NCBI GenBank assembly: GCA_900660155.1
Contig: CABFPE010000252.1
Location: 661,079-725,078 of the forward strand
From: Hofstenia miamia
Taxonomy: Eukaryota; Xenacoelomorpha; Acoela; Hofsteniidae
Length of the DNA stretch: 64,000 nt
Reading direction: 5' to 3'
In this document: one piece after another, positions 51,501 to 60,860 of the stretch
Layout: every line of letters starts with the position of its first letter
How positions within the stretch are numbered: the stretch's first letter is position 1
Translations under genes and position numbers: made by a program
The notes under the pieces: generated by a model
Database searches by the model: none
Told to the model about the DNA's origin: nothing
The model's input: only the letters and a program-made list of their open reading frames with translations

Positions 51501-52645
51501 AATATGTCGTTACCTAAAATGTTGGCAAAGCTAATGCAAAATTTGGGCAGCTGTGGCTGTCCCGTGGCTACGGCTCTAGTCGCAAGCATATTGGAAATCT
51601 ATTCTAATTCATGGAATAACAATAAACTAAACATATTCAGTTTCATGATTAAGGAAAAATATTTTACTAACACCTACAGAAGGAATCTGCATTCGATTCC
51701 CCAAGAAATCTTGAACACCAAAACGTTTCTATATAGACGGTGAACAAACCAGTGTGACTTATGCGAGACCCAAATAATTCTTCGTATTGAGCACTACAGT
51801 GGATTTCTCGATGAGAATCATCTTTGTACTTTCGAAGCAATCTTTAAAAAATCTTGGATATTCAATTGAAGAGCCTGAGCTTTGCACTAGACAACATTCA
51901 AAAAAGCTGTTTCGCATAGCATGTGTGGAAATACATTTAAAAGTATGCCGTGAGATCGAAGATACTGTAGAGTCTTATCTAATTTCAGTAATTACATCCC
52001 TTCATTCTGATGGATGCTCCCCACTGTGTTTTTAAAGAGTACATGGTTCCAATAAACTAAAAGATTTTTCAAACGTGTTTAAAATGTGATTCATTGGGAA
52101 GAATTTATAATTGTTCTTTCTAATCTTGATGCCAGTATGGGAATACATGTAAATTGAATGATTCCAGTAAAATGACATAAAATTACGTTAATAGAAAATT
52201 GCCATTATGCGGGAAATAGAAAAAGTGTAGGTGTATAAAAATTGCATTTGTCTATATCGAATTTCTTTGTAGAAGTTATTGCGCCACATGACGTTATTCG
52301 TTTGCAACAATGCGGTGAGACATTGCCAGTATAACAAATAATGTGAGATGTTTTTATCTTAATGTCAACACTGAGTAACATTTAGAAAAATATACATTTC
52401 CTTTTCACAATAACAACGCTTTATAAGTATACGTGAATTTCCCTTTAGTTTTCTTAAAAGTTGAAGAGTACTCCAATTGAAGAATACATTCATTTCTAAT
52501 AATTATACAAAATGCATAAAATTCTAACCTGAAAGAAGACCGCAGAAATCTTCCAGACGAGTTTGTGATTTTACTTTTAGATTACAGCCCTCTTTAATTT
52601 TCCCTTTCTTCCCCTGTTCTTTACTGAAGACCAAAAGTAGTTTAT
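23677..52645 (-). CDS. dok7: Dok-7-like PH/PTB docking protein, 16 visible exons, 5'-incomplete
   Basis: The gene encodes a cytoplasmic adaptor. Vertebrate Dok-7 binds the juxtamembrane NPXY site of the receptor kinase MuSK through its PTB domain and activates it at the neuromuscular synapse. Sixteen exons join with matching phases into 936 codons plus TAG, numbered here from the first full codon. Residues 1-82 match the C-terminal half of the Dok-7 PH domain (LEDFCG, then VIVCMKTLVMLGFE and an EW-IKIR helix). Residues 83-185 match its IRS-type PTB domain (GVWQLSNIIRYGPIKNGFMF). Residues 186-936 are Ser-, Tyr- and Pro-rich and probably disordered, with motifs YENI, YETP, YVNL, YINV and a terminal YAVID. 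The tail is much longer than in human DOK7. The exon or exons with the start codon and early PH strands were not found. Dok-1 to Dok-6 are less likely because the PH and PTB segments read most like Dok-7. No expression data are available. Confidence 0.9.
24111..24687. mobile_element. 577-bp insertion in the last dok7 intron
   Basis: A perfect 10-bp repeat actagtaaca flanks it (24101-24110 and 24688-24697). Ccggttaa-type motifs recur near both ends, and a long (AT)n run lies inside. The ends agggctggatcc and acacacagtata are not good inverted repeats, so the class is uncertain; hAT is possible. Confidence 0.5.
24493..24534. repeat. (AT)n microsatellite
   Basis: Pure AT dinucleotides inside the 577-bp insertion of the last dok7 intron. 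Confidence 0.95.
24864..25319 (-). CDS. dok7: dok7 exon o: large tail exon with YINV
   Basis: Acceptor GTTTTAG and a strong donor GTGAGT bound this exon, phase 0 at both ends, 152 codons (residues 709-860). It has many Ser and Arg residues. NNEYINVNN at residue 795 is a Y-x-N site, and FPRRSQSENRKHS is a basic serine cluster. Confidence 0.86.
25740..26132 (-). CDS. dok7: dok7 exon n: large tail exon with YVNL
   Basis: Acceptor CACTTTTAG and donor GTAACT bound this exon, phase 0 at both ends, 131 codons (residues 578-708). It is rich in Ser, Tyr and Asn, for example TSRRSSIQNPLSQWHFGRE. HTYVNLP at residue 697 fits the Y-x-N consensus. The intron upstream of it contains the 1,000-N gap, so another phase 0-0 exon could be hidden there. 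Confidence 0.85.
26239..27238. other. assembly gap of 1,000 N
   Basis: Exactly 1,000 unknown bases begin at the end of a (TA)n run. The gap is in the dok7 intron between the exons at 28707-28838 and 25740-26132. Confidence 1.
27700..28689. repeat. 176-bp tandem repeat array in a dok7 intron
   Basis: A unit containing cccttggagtactaatcatc, ttcctgctcagctgatgtt, tacaatttactattattcaa and a CT-rich run recurs. Its cattcc landmark starts at about 27754, 27925, 28102, 28278, 28454 and 28631, a spacing of 171-177 bp. The array ends about 17 bp before the 5' splice site of the exon at 28707-28838. Confidence 0.9.
28707..28838 (-). CDS. dok7: dok7 exon m: carries YETP, a Crk-type SH2 site
   Basis: Acceptor TGTTTTAG and a strong donor GTAAGT bound this exon, phase 0 at both ends, 44 codons (residues 534-577). 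KPTFTTPYETPKTGR contains Y-E-T-P at residue 560. It matches the Y-x-x-P consensus and resembles the YDTP site by which vertebrate Dok-7 is reported to recruit Crk/CrkL. The last 34 bp and the donor are copied exactly at 41512-41562. Confidence 0.88.
28912..29102 (-). CDS. dok7: dok7 exon l: tail, acidic Ser-rich
   Basis: Acceptor GCATTTAG and donor GTAATA bound this exon, phase 1 to 0. It encodes about residues 470-533, including PSIRPPDDGMSISDSRDDVF and TSSSEDEYTEDHQYIQHKSY. The SSSEDE cluster resembles a CK2-type acidic site, which is an inference. Confidence 0.84.
29253..29455 (-). CDS. dok7: dok7 exon k: proline-rich SH3 ligand plus YENI
   Basis: Acceptor TGATTTAG and donor GTTTGT bound this exon, phase 2 to 1. 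It encodes about residues 402-469. PATPPPLPAKPP is a class II type SH3 ligand (P-x-L-P-x-K). It is followed directly by THDYENIP, whose Tyr 440 fits the Y-x-N consensus for Grb2-type SH2 domains. Confidence 0.85.
29779..29953 (-). CDS. dok7: dok7 exon j: tail, basic RRSMS segment
   Basis: Acceptor CTATTTTTAG starts the exon. It encodes about residues 344-401, including RCRCGQRLTRSMPLLPVEAK and RPLRRSMSVAALLPESYEVE. Two overlapping donors exist. I chose AG/GTATGT rather than GTAAGG four bases earlier in coordinate terms, because only that choice leaves phase 2 for the next exon. RRSMS resembles a basophilic kinase site, which is an inference. Confidence 0.8.
31193..31349 (-). CDS. dok7: dok7 exon i: tail, acidic
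   Basis: Acceptor ACTTTAG and donor GTAAAA bound this exon, phase 0 to 1. It encodes residues 292-343: VKIHSDSYSVDELDTRTRD, then FSVDELISKNYPHLYIQKP. The repeated SVDEL motif is notable. No known domain is recognised. Confidence 0.83.
32330..32475 (-). CDS. dok7: dok7 exon h: tail
   Basis: Acceptor TTTTGTAG and a weak donor GTTGCT bound this exon, which goes from phase 1 to phase 0. It encodes about residues 243-291, including TTRAWPVTSTSRVNALYDS and TLPSTKTPRE. An in-frame stop lies a few codons past the donor, so splicing here is needed to continue the frame. The next exon accepts phase 0. Confidence 0.8.
32476..32517 (-). other. 42-bp dok7 intron
   Basis: A GTGAGT donor and a TGTAG acceptor are only 42 bp apart. 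Without removal, the frame stops at a TAG just inside the donor. Phase 1 is preserved across it. This is near the lower size limit for metazoan spliceosomal introns. Confidence 0.75.
32518..32604 (-). CDS. dok7: dok7 exon g: tail
   Basis: Acceptor TGTTTAG and donor GTGAGT bound this exon, phase 1 at both ends. It encodes about residues 214-242: HSSTNFSARPFSPPYMTTP, then SSSNLDYAT. The next intron is only 42 bp, and reading through it meets an in-frame TAG at once. Confidence 0.82.
36407..36499 (-). CDS. dok7: dok7 exon f: tail, Ser-rich linker
   Basis: Acceptor GTGTTTTAG and a weak donor GTTAAT bound this exon, phase 1 at both ends. It encodes about residues 183-213: LYKSRNSFSSYSGSISAAA, then SIGRFRDPNTF. 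No fold is visible. Support comes from the open frame, higher GC than its surroundings and matching phases. Confidence 0.8.
41286..41331. repeat. (AT)n microsatellite
   Basis: Pure AT dinucleotides in a dok7 intron, about 180 bp from the 51-bp exon copy. Confidence 0.95.
41512..41562 (-). repeat. 51-bp exact copy of a dok7 exon end and splice donor
   Basis: The sequence equals 28690-28740: 17 bases of intron, the GTAAGT donor and the last 34 bases of the exon encoding SANIFKKP. It sits in the same orientation in the 7.5-kb dok7 intron, 12.8 kb away. Confidence 0.95.
41733..41824 (+). repeat. 46-bp tandem duplication
   Basis: Two perfect head-to-tail copies of a 46-bp unit beginning ttttcgtgtgtgagaataat. 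Confidence 0.95.
42415..42657. mobile_element. probable hAT-type MITE in a dok7 intron
   Basis: The left end reads TAGTGATGTGCGGGTAC and the right end finishes CACATCATTA, so about 10 bp are inverted. Both halves hold GC-rich blocks (tacccgcaaatacgg and acgggcgggtacg). The target duplication is unclear; gttgat and gttcat flank it. Confidence 0.5.
44042..44131 (-). CDS. dok7: dok7 exon e: end of the PTB domain
   Basis: Acceptor CTTTTTAG and donor GTGAGA bound this exon, phase 1 at both ends. It encodes about residues 153-182: HSRNYYVKTPSGESIADAF, then DHVTGANKHQN. This corresponds to the last strand and C-terminal helix of the PTB domain. Confidence 0.87.
45089..45187 (-). CDS. dok7: dok7 exon d: PTB core with the first phosphotyrosine-binding Arg
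   Basis: Acceptor TTATTAG and donor GTAAGT bound this exon, phase 1 at both ends. It encodes about residues 120-152 with GVWQLSNIIRYGPIKNGFMF. The W-x-L-x4-R-Y-G pattern is characteristic of IRS/Dok PTB domains. The Arg in IIRYG lies where a phosphotyrosine-binding Arg occurs in the family. Confidence 0.92.
45188..45237 (-). other. 50-bp dok7 intron
   Basis: A GTAGGT donor and a TTATTAG acceptor bound a 50-bp intron between two PTB exons. Phase 1 continues exactly. It contrasts with neighbouring introns of up to 7.5 kb in the same gene. Confidence 0.85.
45238..45351 (-). CDS. dok7: dok7 exon c: start of the PTB domain
   Basis: Acceptor TTCATTTAG and donor GTAGGT bound this exon, phase 1 at both ends. 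It encodes about residues 82-119: EEHQFTVSSPLGSG, then VPAVMCLHSTHFALT. This matches the first strands of the Dok-7 IRS-type PTB domain. It is separated from the next exon by a 50-bp intron. Confidence 0.88.
45431..48570 (+). repeat. 3,140-bp duplicated block, copy 1
   Basis: The block matches 60861-64000 at a constant offset of 15,430 bp, with no difference found wherever I compared. It starts inside an (AT)n run and ends at gcaatagcaatc, directly before an N gap. This copy lies in the dok7 intron between the PH and PTB exons. Confidence 0.95.
47475..47678 (+). pseudogene. hAT transposase C-terminal dimerisation fragment, copy 1
   Basis: The frame gives VSEATNDGIFYNLGRILEKL, then RQCLSSNTLESIIIIKTLR. 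This fits the hAT C-terminal dimerisation domain pattern (S-x-x-ER-FS-x-G-ILxxxR-xLxPxxxExLxFLK). Key positions such as E-R-F-S are altered, and no N-terminal part is visible. Confidence 0.6.
48571..48973. other. assembly gap of 403 N
   Basis: The unknown bases lie between (AT)n microsatellites in the dok7 intron that separates the PH and PTB exons. Confidence 1.
49669..49797 (-). CDS. dok7: dok7 exon b: PH domain, C-terminal strand and helix
   Basis: Acceptor TTTTTTAG and a strong donor GTAAGT bound this exon, which is phase 1 at both ends. It encodes residues 39-81, with VIVCMKTLVMLGFE followed by MVEWEIKIRQVFGE. This is the closing strand and C-terminal helix of the PH domain, with the Trp expected in PH-domain helices. 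It is the most Dok-7-like stretch of the gene. Confidence 0.92.
50350..52040 (+). other. cluster of short plus-strand open stretches in a dok7 intron
   Basis: Four plus-strand frames of 73-93 codons (50356, 50688, 51462, 51787) lie close together in the first visible dok7 intron. This is more than in neighbouring DNA and could be a decayed transposable element gene. I recognise no domain and make no functional call. Confidence 0.3.
52529..52645 (-). CDS. dok7: dok7 exon a: PH domain, middle part
   Basis: This exon runs from acceptor TATTTAG to donor GTTAGA and enters and leaves in phase 1. It encodes residues 1-38 of the visible protein, beginning KLLLVFSKEQGKKGKIK and ending LEDFCGLLS. The pattern of a hydrophobic strand, a basic loop and LED-CGL matches the human Dok-7 PH domain. 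Because it starts inside a PH strand, at least one further upstream exon must exist. Confidence 0.88.
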
Positions 52646-55600
52646 CTAAATAAATACTATAAGTATTTTGTGGACAATCTACAACTATTTAGTAAAACAT
52701 TAATACCTAAACAGTGCCCTTCTCAATTTAAAATAATCTCAAACATTATGGTACCTCAAGGAATGAATGTACAGAGTTCTAATAAGGCCACTAAACTACT
52801 AAACTCATATTGTCGATGCCGATTTACTTTGTCATATTGATATCGGATTTGACGTCGATTTTTGACATACTAATAATAAAAGACCCGAAAATAACAAACT
52901 CCTATTACACGTTGAAAATGAGATGGAATCGAAAGCATTGTGTACAAGTGTGACCTATAACTAACTGCAACTATTTACTGCAGTTTCACAATCAAATATA
53001 TTTAATTCACCTCCCAAAAATCAATTGCAATTAATTGCGATTATGCCGCCACGAGGCTTTTTCATTTATGAAACTTTCTTTGTGAAAATTAAAAGTTAAA
53101 TTGAAATTAATGTTTCACAATATTTTTGTCATACTTAAGAAATAGTTTCATTTCAAGATGCCTAAAAACATGTCCGCAATATCGCGAGTTCCTAACGGAA
53201 TGTTTTCAATTAGCATAATTTTTTAAAAGATATCTCAACTAATTACAAATTTAAAATTAATTAATTGTATTTGAAAAATTTACAATTAATTAAGTGATTT
53301 CAATTATTCCAAGTAATTAATTATCAATTAAGTTTGGTGCATTCCTGATTATGCACGTGACTAATATACGTTGGTGAAGATATGACGAGCTAACTCGAAG
53401 TATGGATATGAATTTAACGATCATGAAATTCGTAAGTTGATTAATCATTTATATTCTTCATCATTTTGATGCAACGAAATCACAAATCCTTAAAGTATGG
53501 AATAAAGTTCTCTACTGGACAGTCTTCCAATAACATTGTTTTAGAGTTGACACAGTGTGATTTTGTTCACAATTTATTCGCAGTGATGCGGATCGATTAA
53601 GCGGCTAGCCGGACGATTAATTTTTGCAAATTTTGAGATTTGCCATATAATAAGTATGAAGCATACTTTGCAGGGGTACTCATACAGAATGAAAAATGAT
53701 ACTTTTCCTTAATGAAGAAAGTTATCAGCCCCATCTGTCCGGCTTCAAAAAATGTGAACGAGCTCATGAACGTGACACTTAATATCAGACAGTTTCACAT
53801 TAAGCCCAGATAAAATAAAATAGACCATTCAATCGACCTACGTATATATTTTGCATTTGCTCAATTTCAGGAACAAGTGGTTGTTCTAACTATACCATCG
53901 ATATTAAGGACGTACTATTCTTGATCATTTAATGCGAAAATGACACATGAAAACTCAGTAGCCACAAATTAACATATCGGCAGAATTGGAATAAAATATC
54001 TAGAAACAATTGCAGGGATGTTAGTAGTTTCCTTATTATTAACCTTACTCGGGAATTAAGATTTAGTATAAAATTAGTTACGTATGCTGAGCGGAATTTA
54101 AAGTTTCAGAATTAAACTAACATAGTAGAACGTATTGTGAGGCACAGCTGGTTACTACATTCTTTAGCTTACCAATGCGTCGACTTCGAAACTAACTCTA
54201 CGAAAACCTCCAAATTATAAGTCTAACAGAAGTTTCAAAACCACAGCAATGTCGAACTTACAATCTACAACTGGTGGTGAACTTAAGATTACTAGCTTAC
54301 GTTAATTTTTTAATTACATATTGAATAATATGCCAGTACAGGCAGAGAAGAGGGGCAATTATACACGAGCTTACGCTTTAGGAGCTCCTCAAAGGTTATC
54401 AGTAAATATTATGAGTTTATAATAAAAAACCAACTAGTATATCGCAGTTTGCATTTAAACATGAGATTATATTATATATACACCCTACTTTACAGCGTAT
54501 AATATAAAACATTAATCGTCTATCGAAAGTTTAGAACATTTAAAACTAATTGATGATTGTGTAAAAAAATTTACGAAATTCCATAAACTGAGATTATTTG
54601 TTCATGTTACTTGTATATTTTAAACTTTGATAAATGACACATCTTAGTTAATAACGAAATGTAATTTGTAATCTGAAATTTTGGTACAGAAACGGTGTAA
54701 ACAGTTTTAAAACAAATAAATGAGTGTATGAAACTGATACTATAACGAGAGGCCTTTTGTTAGTTTTCATCTTCAAAGCTGCTTATAGATCATATTTGTC
54801 GCGTGCCGCATGCAGACTATGACCAAGCCCGTCCAAAACTAAAATTCTACAGACAAGGTTAATAAACAGCCTAAACGGCATGTTTTTAAACATGCTTAAA
54901 ATTCAAATTAGCTATAATAGAAATGTATTATTTCAGTTGGTGGAATGCATTGTTTGAAGAAATACGTATTATACGGTTCTTCATTGAGTCGTTTTTTGCT
55001 GCATTGCTAACGAGTGAATTTCGCATTAAGATGAAGAAGGAATTTTGGGGATATTAGGCAATGCGTGTGCGTATCTACACATGTAAATAGCAAAAGAGAA
55101 ATGCGTTTTTATTTAATGTGGGAGAGCAGAATGAAGGAAGTGAGAGATTAAAAATATTTAGAGTGTTGTTATTCCCCGGAAATCTTTATTTGCCTGTCAT
55201 AAATAGAAGCCAGGTGAATTATTTTAAAGCAGCAGATGTGATGGCAGAAATCATTAGAGTGAGATCATTGGAAAACAAAACGATTGTTTACCATGTAAAC
55301 TTATTAAATCATCATTCAACCTGATTATGAAGCTTTCCTCACTTTCGAATTATTAGCACTAGGGCCCTGATAGGTAAAGAAAAATAATTAGGGAGTTGGG
55401 AAGCATCAGAAAAAACTGTTTACCTAACAACTGTGAATATAGTCCAGGTTCATCAATGATTTTGTGCAACTCGCACAAAAATTCTAGAGCAAGCATTAAG
55501 GAATCATGTTTGAAGATATTTAGCACACAAAAGCTAAGTTAAAAACATTTCAGATAATTCTCAGTCAAAGGCTGACCCGAGTTCTGCTCTGGGACCAGCT

Positions 55601-55967
55601 GGTAGACATTCAAAATTAACAGAAGAAACCGCTAATACTCTTTAATAACAATTTAAATTATAAATTCCCCTGAGGTTACATGATAATTTTATATTCCAGT
55701 AAATAAATTTTGGTGGTTCCAGTCAAAACAGACTTCAAAAAGTAGACTCCTACTTTTTATTTTTCCTCTTTTTTGATCTGATTTCTTTGACTATGCATAA
55801 AGTTCTGACAACAAGCCACTAATACTAATGATGACGACTTCTTAGTTTTCAGAGAGTATTATGAACACTAGTGGTGTCTACAATAATAGTAACCGGAATT
55901 GAGATGCCACATGGAGTGAATCATAAGATAAAGGATCAATATTTTGAAAAATTTAAAGAAATTTCAT
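52646..55967. other. upstream of visible dok7 exons, no gene seen
   Basis: The first dok7 exon or exons should lie on this side. I searched the minus strand for the basic-Trp pattern of an early PH strand and found none. The plus-strand frame at 55118-55324 has no recognised domain. Confidence 0.5.
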
Positions 55968-55970
55968 ATG

Positions 55971-56004
<34 letters not shown>
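55968..56004. repeat. (TA)n microsatellite, interrupted
   Basis: TA dinucleotides with one tacata interruption, ending at the adapter sequence. Confidence 0.9.
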
Positions 56005-56042
56005 CTGTCTCTTATACCAATCTAGATGTGTATAAGAGACAG
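56005..56042. other. Nextera mate-pair junction adapter left in the assembly
   Basis: The right half agatgtgtataagagacag is the exact 19-bp Tn5 mosaic end. The left half ctgtctcttataccaatct is its complement with two changed bases. Two mosaic ends head to head form the Nextera mate-pair junction adapter. It lies between (AT)n runs and 51 bp from a single N. This is a library artefact. Confidence 0.95.
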
Positions 56043-56094
56043 GTGATATGAAGGAACTACAGATAAACTATACACATTGTAAATAATTTAACCN

Positions 56095-56125
<31 letters not shown>
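56095..56125. repeat. (TA)n microsatellite after a single N
   Basis: TA dinucleotides that start directly after the single N at 56094. Confidence 0.95.
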
Positions 56126-56128
<3 letters not shown>

Positions 56129-56975
56129 AAATATTATTATTATTATTGTTTTATTAAGGACTAAAAACCGTCATCGTGGTTGAGAAATGTATTTAAAAAA
56201 ACGAACTTAACCATGTATATGACAATTTTTTCATTTCACAAAGCACAATTTTAGAAGGAATCTATATTCATTTAGTGGTGGATGATACATTGGAAAGTTG
56301 TACACAACATCTCTGTAAAAAGTAAATCGTGAAGTGCTCTTGAAGGAAATGGTACGGAGCAGACGAGACAAACAGACATTATAAATGGTAAACAGTTAGA
56401 TCTAGCGCAATATTAGTAAACCAATTCAATAAACCTATGAGAAAAACGACAGCAACGACAAATTCACAAATTGGAGCAATCTTACATTAAATTCCACTAA
56501 ATAACTAAAAAGCAACAGTGATCTTACACATATCAGAAAGAATAGATAGTGCTAAAGATAAAGTGATTTTGTTCTCTACTTTCTGAATGAAATACATATC
56601 AATAAATATACCTTATGTTCAAGAATTTCTATGGAAAAAAATCTAGTGAATTGCAACGGCTATCAATATCCATATCAAGAGTTCTATTGTTAAATATATC
56701 TTTCTATTATTTGAAGTTTAAAATTGTTTCCAAGCTTTCGTAAATTTATCACTTAAAATTGTAGGAATTTGTAGTTTTCAAACCTAAGGTGAGACAAAGA
56801 GAGAACCATTGCATAATTATCAGGGTGAACAAAAAGTATATTTACAAAAAAACGCTTTAAACACTTAAAATAATGTTTTCTGTTCTTAGACAGAACCACT
56901 TCAAGGTATTAATATTTTGCTGAAAACACATATTACAGCAAACATTGAATTTTGATAAAATTCTCGTTTCATACA

Positions 56976-57201
56976 CAGTGTTGAAAGCGTGCGTTGATGT
57001 TCCGACACGTGACGGCACCAAAAGACGTAGTTGCAATAGATTAACAAATTGTTAAAGAAAGAAAATGTTCTATGGTGTTAAGATGCAAATTAATAGATTT
57101 AGAAAATTAAAATAACAAATATATTTTATTCGTATTTTAATGCGGGCACGAGCACGACACGGGCGCGGCACGAAATAAAGCACAGTACGATTCCAACACT
57201 G
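56976..57201. mobile_element. hAT-type MITE with perfect 8-bp target duplication
   Basis: TTCATACA lies at 56968-56975 and again at 57202-57209. The ends are CAGTGTTGAAAGCGTGCG and the complement of CAGTGTTGGAATCGTACTG. The interior has a GC-rich patch (gggcacgagcacgacacggg). It is 226 bp long and codes for nothing. The ends and 8-bp duplication fit hAT. Confidence 0.8.
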
Positions 57202-57209
57202 TTCATACA

Positions 57210-60101
57210 TGTATGACAAAACGTAAGTCAGCTATGAAACTACAAATGTACAAATTTAAAAAAATATTTTAAAAATTTCTGCATAATGAACATTTAAAAA
57301 ACCGTTACAAAAACATATGTTTAAAACAACCTTGTTTTAAATAAACCTACCAACCCTGATAATTGTAACTGTATTGGGTTTGCACATGGATTACATACTA
57401 TTCGAAAAATCGACTCAATATACAAATTTCTTTAAAAAAAATTAGGTTTTTTGATTTTCTTACACGCGCGCAAACCTAAATTGCTCAGAAAAAGCAATTT
57501 AATGAAAAAACATGGTGAAATTAAAAATACTGAATTACTGGAAATTCTCTTCTAATAAACACAATATTGCTTAACTTATTGCGAATTTGTCGGAAATTAT
57601 GTTTCGTAAGAGGACATTTGCAATATACAAGAATTCAAATGGCTATTTAAAAATAGAGAAATTGTATTTTTAGAATCATTCTTTCAGAGAGAAAGCGTCG
57701 ATGTTGGAGAGAAATACGAAATTCCACGCTTTGACGTCAATCACAATGACGTAATTGGAAAGAAATATTTGGGAAAAGGAATTATATATAATGGAAACGT
57801 AATAATTCAAAATAGCCACTGGAATTGCAAACAATTACGAAATTAATAGCTAAGTGAAAAATAAGTTCACAACAATAATGTGGCAATGATTATGAGTGAA
57901 TAAAGGCTTAAGTTTAAGTTAGATTGGTCAAAATTATTTATATACATTAGAATTATTACATATGAAATACATGCAAACTAATATAAACACACCCAAACTG
58001 CTTAAAGTCTAATATTTATGATTTTATTTCGCGAAGCTGTACATTTTCATTACAGAGTAAATTGGAGAAAAACAACACAAAAATGTTTAGGAAATTTGCA
58101 AAATTAACATGTAGCGGTTTTATTGAAGCATGATACAATCTTTCGCAATACGATACATATAAAACAACAGGAATCACTTAACATGTGGGGAATCCAGGGA
58201 CTGCAGGTGACGTAAGCTGTTAATTTAAGGAGACTGAAAATGCAATTTAGAAATATCTGGTTAGGCTTTGCTAAATTTACAGATTACAATATAAAAAATC
58301 TTGGATTCCTAAATTACATACTTTATACCTTAGGCAGGGCTGGGAAAAATGCACTACTCTTTGGATTGAAATTCTTAGAACATTTTATATGTTTTAAATA
58401 TGTAGTTCATCAAAAAACCATTTAAAAAACATACAATATACCCGTGGACACCGAGACTACAAAACAACAAACTCTTTCGATTTAGTTGTCTATTTGGGAA
58501 AAAGTTGACAAAAACTGGTTTTATAACACTTTCCTACTTGCAACTATGTAAACATTTTGTAGTGGATTTGTGAGAGACAGAACGGTTTAAGGCCCTGCTC
58601 TTAAGCTTATATAGACAAAGTACAATTCATTTAGAATGTTTAATAAAGACCAGGTTTTCGCACTAAATCCCGAGTTCATGTAGAAAAGTAGACATACGAA
58701 AGAGTTAAAAATATTTTTACGATTTCCTACATCAAAGCAGAAATTTTTTTCACAGCCGCCAATGTGACTTTTTCGTAATTGAAAAAAAACAATAGAGACA
58801 AAACACTTCTGATAAGTATTCAATGCAAATCAGAAATTGCAAGAAAAAAACTCAGAAAAATAAACCAGTCAAACTCTATGTTGAAACCTTATAAATAAAG
58901 GGTTTGCAAATCGGCTTAAGAAAACACGTAAAAATAATTAACAAAAATGTCACCTTTTTATCCAAAACTTCATGCATGTCAATCAAGAAGAAATAGTCGT
59001 AAAGAATATGGTTTGCAAGTATGTAGATAAAAAATTTCAAGGAACAAAAAAGTAATCTACATACCTACAATTTCAAAATTGTGCAATTTTATTGTTGTTA
59101 TGATTATTTGTTTATTCACTTTTTTCTATAAATGTATTTTAAAGGAAATAAAGCGATTATTTTTTAGATATATGAAATCAGATCAATGAAATGGTGATTC
59201 CCTATTTATCAGGCAATTATTGAAATTATTGAAAAAGAGAAAGCTGGGAATAAGAAACCATAATTGAAATTGGGAACCAGTTATTGCAAATTGCATCATT
59301 ATTTTTCAGGTTAGGGTCCAAGAGGGAGGAATCTGTGAATTTTTAATAGTTGTAAAAATTACACGTGCATGTGTCAAAGTCCAACCAAACAAAAATCATT
59401 CAGTAGAAAGTTAAAAGATATTCACTGAAACTATAGTCTAGTTTATTAGTTTTGTAAAAGGCCGCACGCTGCAAACGTGAAATATAAATTTAATGCTATT
59501 GAAAGAGGTGTATTTTTAGACAGCGCGCTGAGAGCCACAAAAGCGTGCGTCAATCCCTGGATTTATATCATTGGTTAACAGTTACCATAGGGACAACATA
59601 GACTCTTATAAACCATTTAAGAGCGTTAAATAACACTGATGCGCAATTATATTATTATTATTATTATTAATACTGTTTTATTATAATTATAACTTATTAT
59701 ATCTAGTAAAATTAACCAGAGGATCGCTTCGCAAAAAGAAAGCTGATTTTCAATTAAGGAAATCTTCCAACGAAAAATGAGTAGGTTATAGCATTATAAA
59801 ACAGTATTGCAAGCAATCGAGGGATCCTGCCTGAACAGAAAAAGCTCAGGGCAAATGTGCATGAAGGGGTTTTCAAATGATATTCTTAAATAACACTAGT
59901 TCTTGATCATTTAATTAACTCCACACTTGAATCATTTCATTCATAAATCGAAGCATGAATAAAATAATCCAGTTTTAAAAGGAAAATAGAATTTTCATGT
60001 CTAACCAAATTCAGAAAAAAATCAATTAAATTCATGAGCACATGTGAAAATCTTGTAACGTAACGAAATAGAGGTTTAAAGGAAAGACAATAATAGCTTA
60101 G

Positions 60102-60163
<62 letters not shown>

Positions 60164-60850
60164 CATTCTGAAAATGTGTGAAAGTATTAACATTTTTAGA
60201 GGTAAGAGCCAATCAGTATTAAAAGACTAAATAAAAGATAAAAAGGGGCTAAAAAGAGGCATACCTTAATTTTTTAAAGGTTTGAATTTTTTAAATAAAA
60301 TATCATCGTTGAAAACCTGACGAGTGGTTTAAATTCCACCACGTCCCCCTCCCCGCTGCCTACGCCATTGTTCATAGAAAGAAATACATATGTAAGCACA
60401 CGCATGTGTATACATATAAAGAAAGAGATTGATTTCCTTCGCAATATGCAAAGCGGTAATTTTCGCTTTTGACATTTAATTGTTTTCCATAACTATTCAA
60501 ATGTGTACTGAAAGTTTTCTATGTCAAAAAGAATTTATATGATATTAAATAACGTCATTTTGATAAATTTTCGAAATTTACAGTACAAAAACAAAATGTT
60601 TGGGTAACACATGTAAACAAAAATTTTGAATATCAATCCAGAATGAAGTTTTTATTGTGAATTCAAATTTAATGCGAATTTTTATCAAAGATTTAGTTTT
60701 CTCACCATGTCTTTGTTTTGCGCTCATTAAAAAATGTCTTCGGTGATATTCACGGTATGCAAAATACAGCAAAAATAAATTTCACCTCATAAACTTAGCA
60801 ATTACAGGAACTTTTAGGTTAACATATTGACTGCTACAGCTTAATCCTTA

Positions 60851-60860
<10 letters not shown>
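57210..60860. other. no gene seen
   Basis: AT-rich DNA with a (TA)n run at 60105-60160. No exon with supported splice sites was found on either strand. Confidence 0.5.
60105..60160. repeat. (TA)n microsatellite
   Basis: A long pure TA run in non-coding DNA upstream of the visible dok7 exons. Confidence 0.95.

Noticed and set aside
55118-55324. 68-codon plus-strand frame with a GEQNEGSERLKIFRVLLFPG start
   Set aside because: No recognisable domain and no flanking gene signals. It could be a transposon scrap, but the evidence is too thin.
56005-56042. Reading the 38-bp inverted sequence as a natural transposon end or terminator hairpin
   Set aside because: The exact 19-bp Tn5 mosaic end is a synthetic library sequence.
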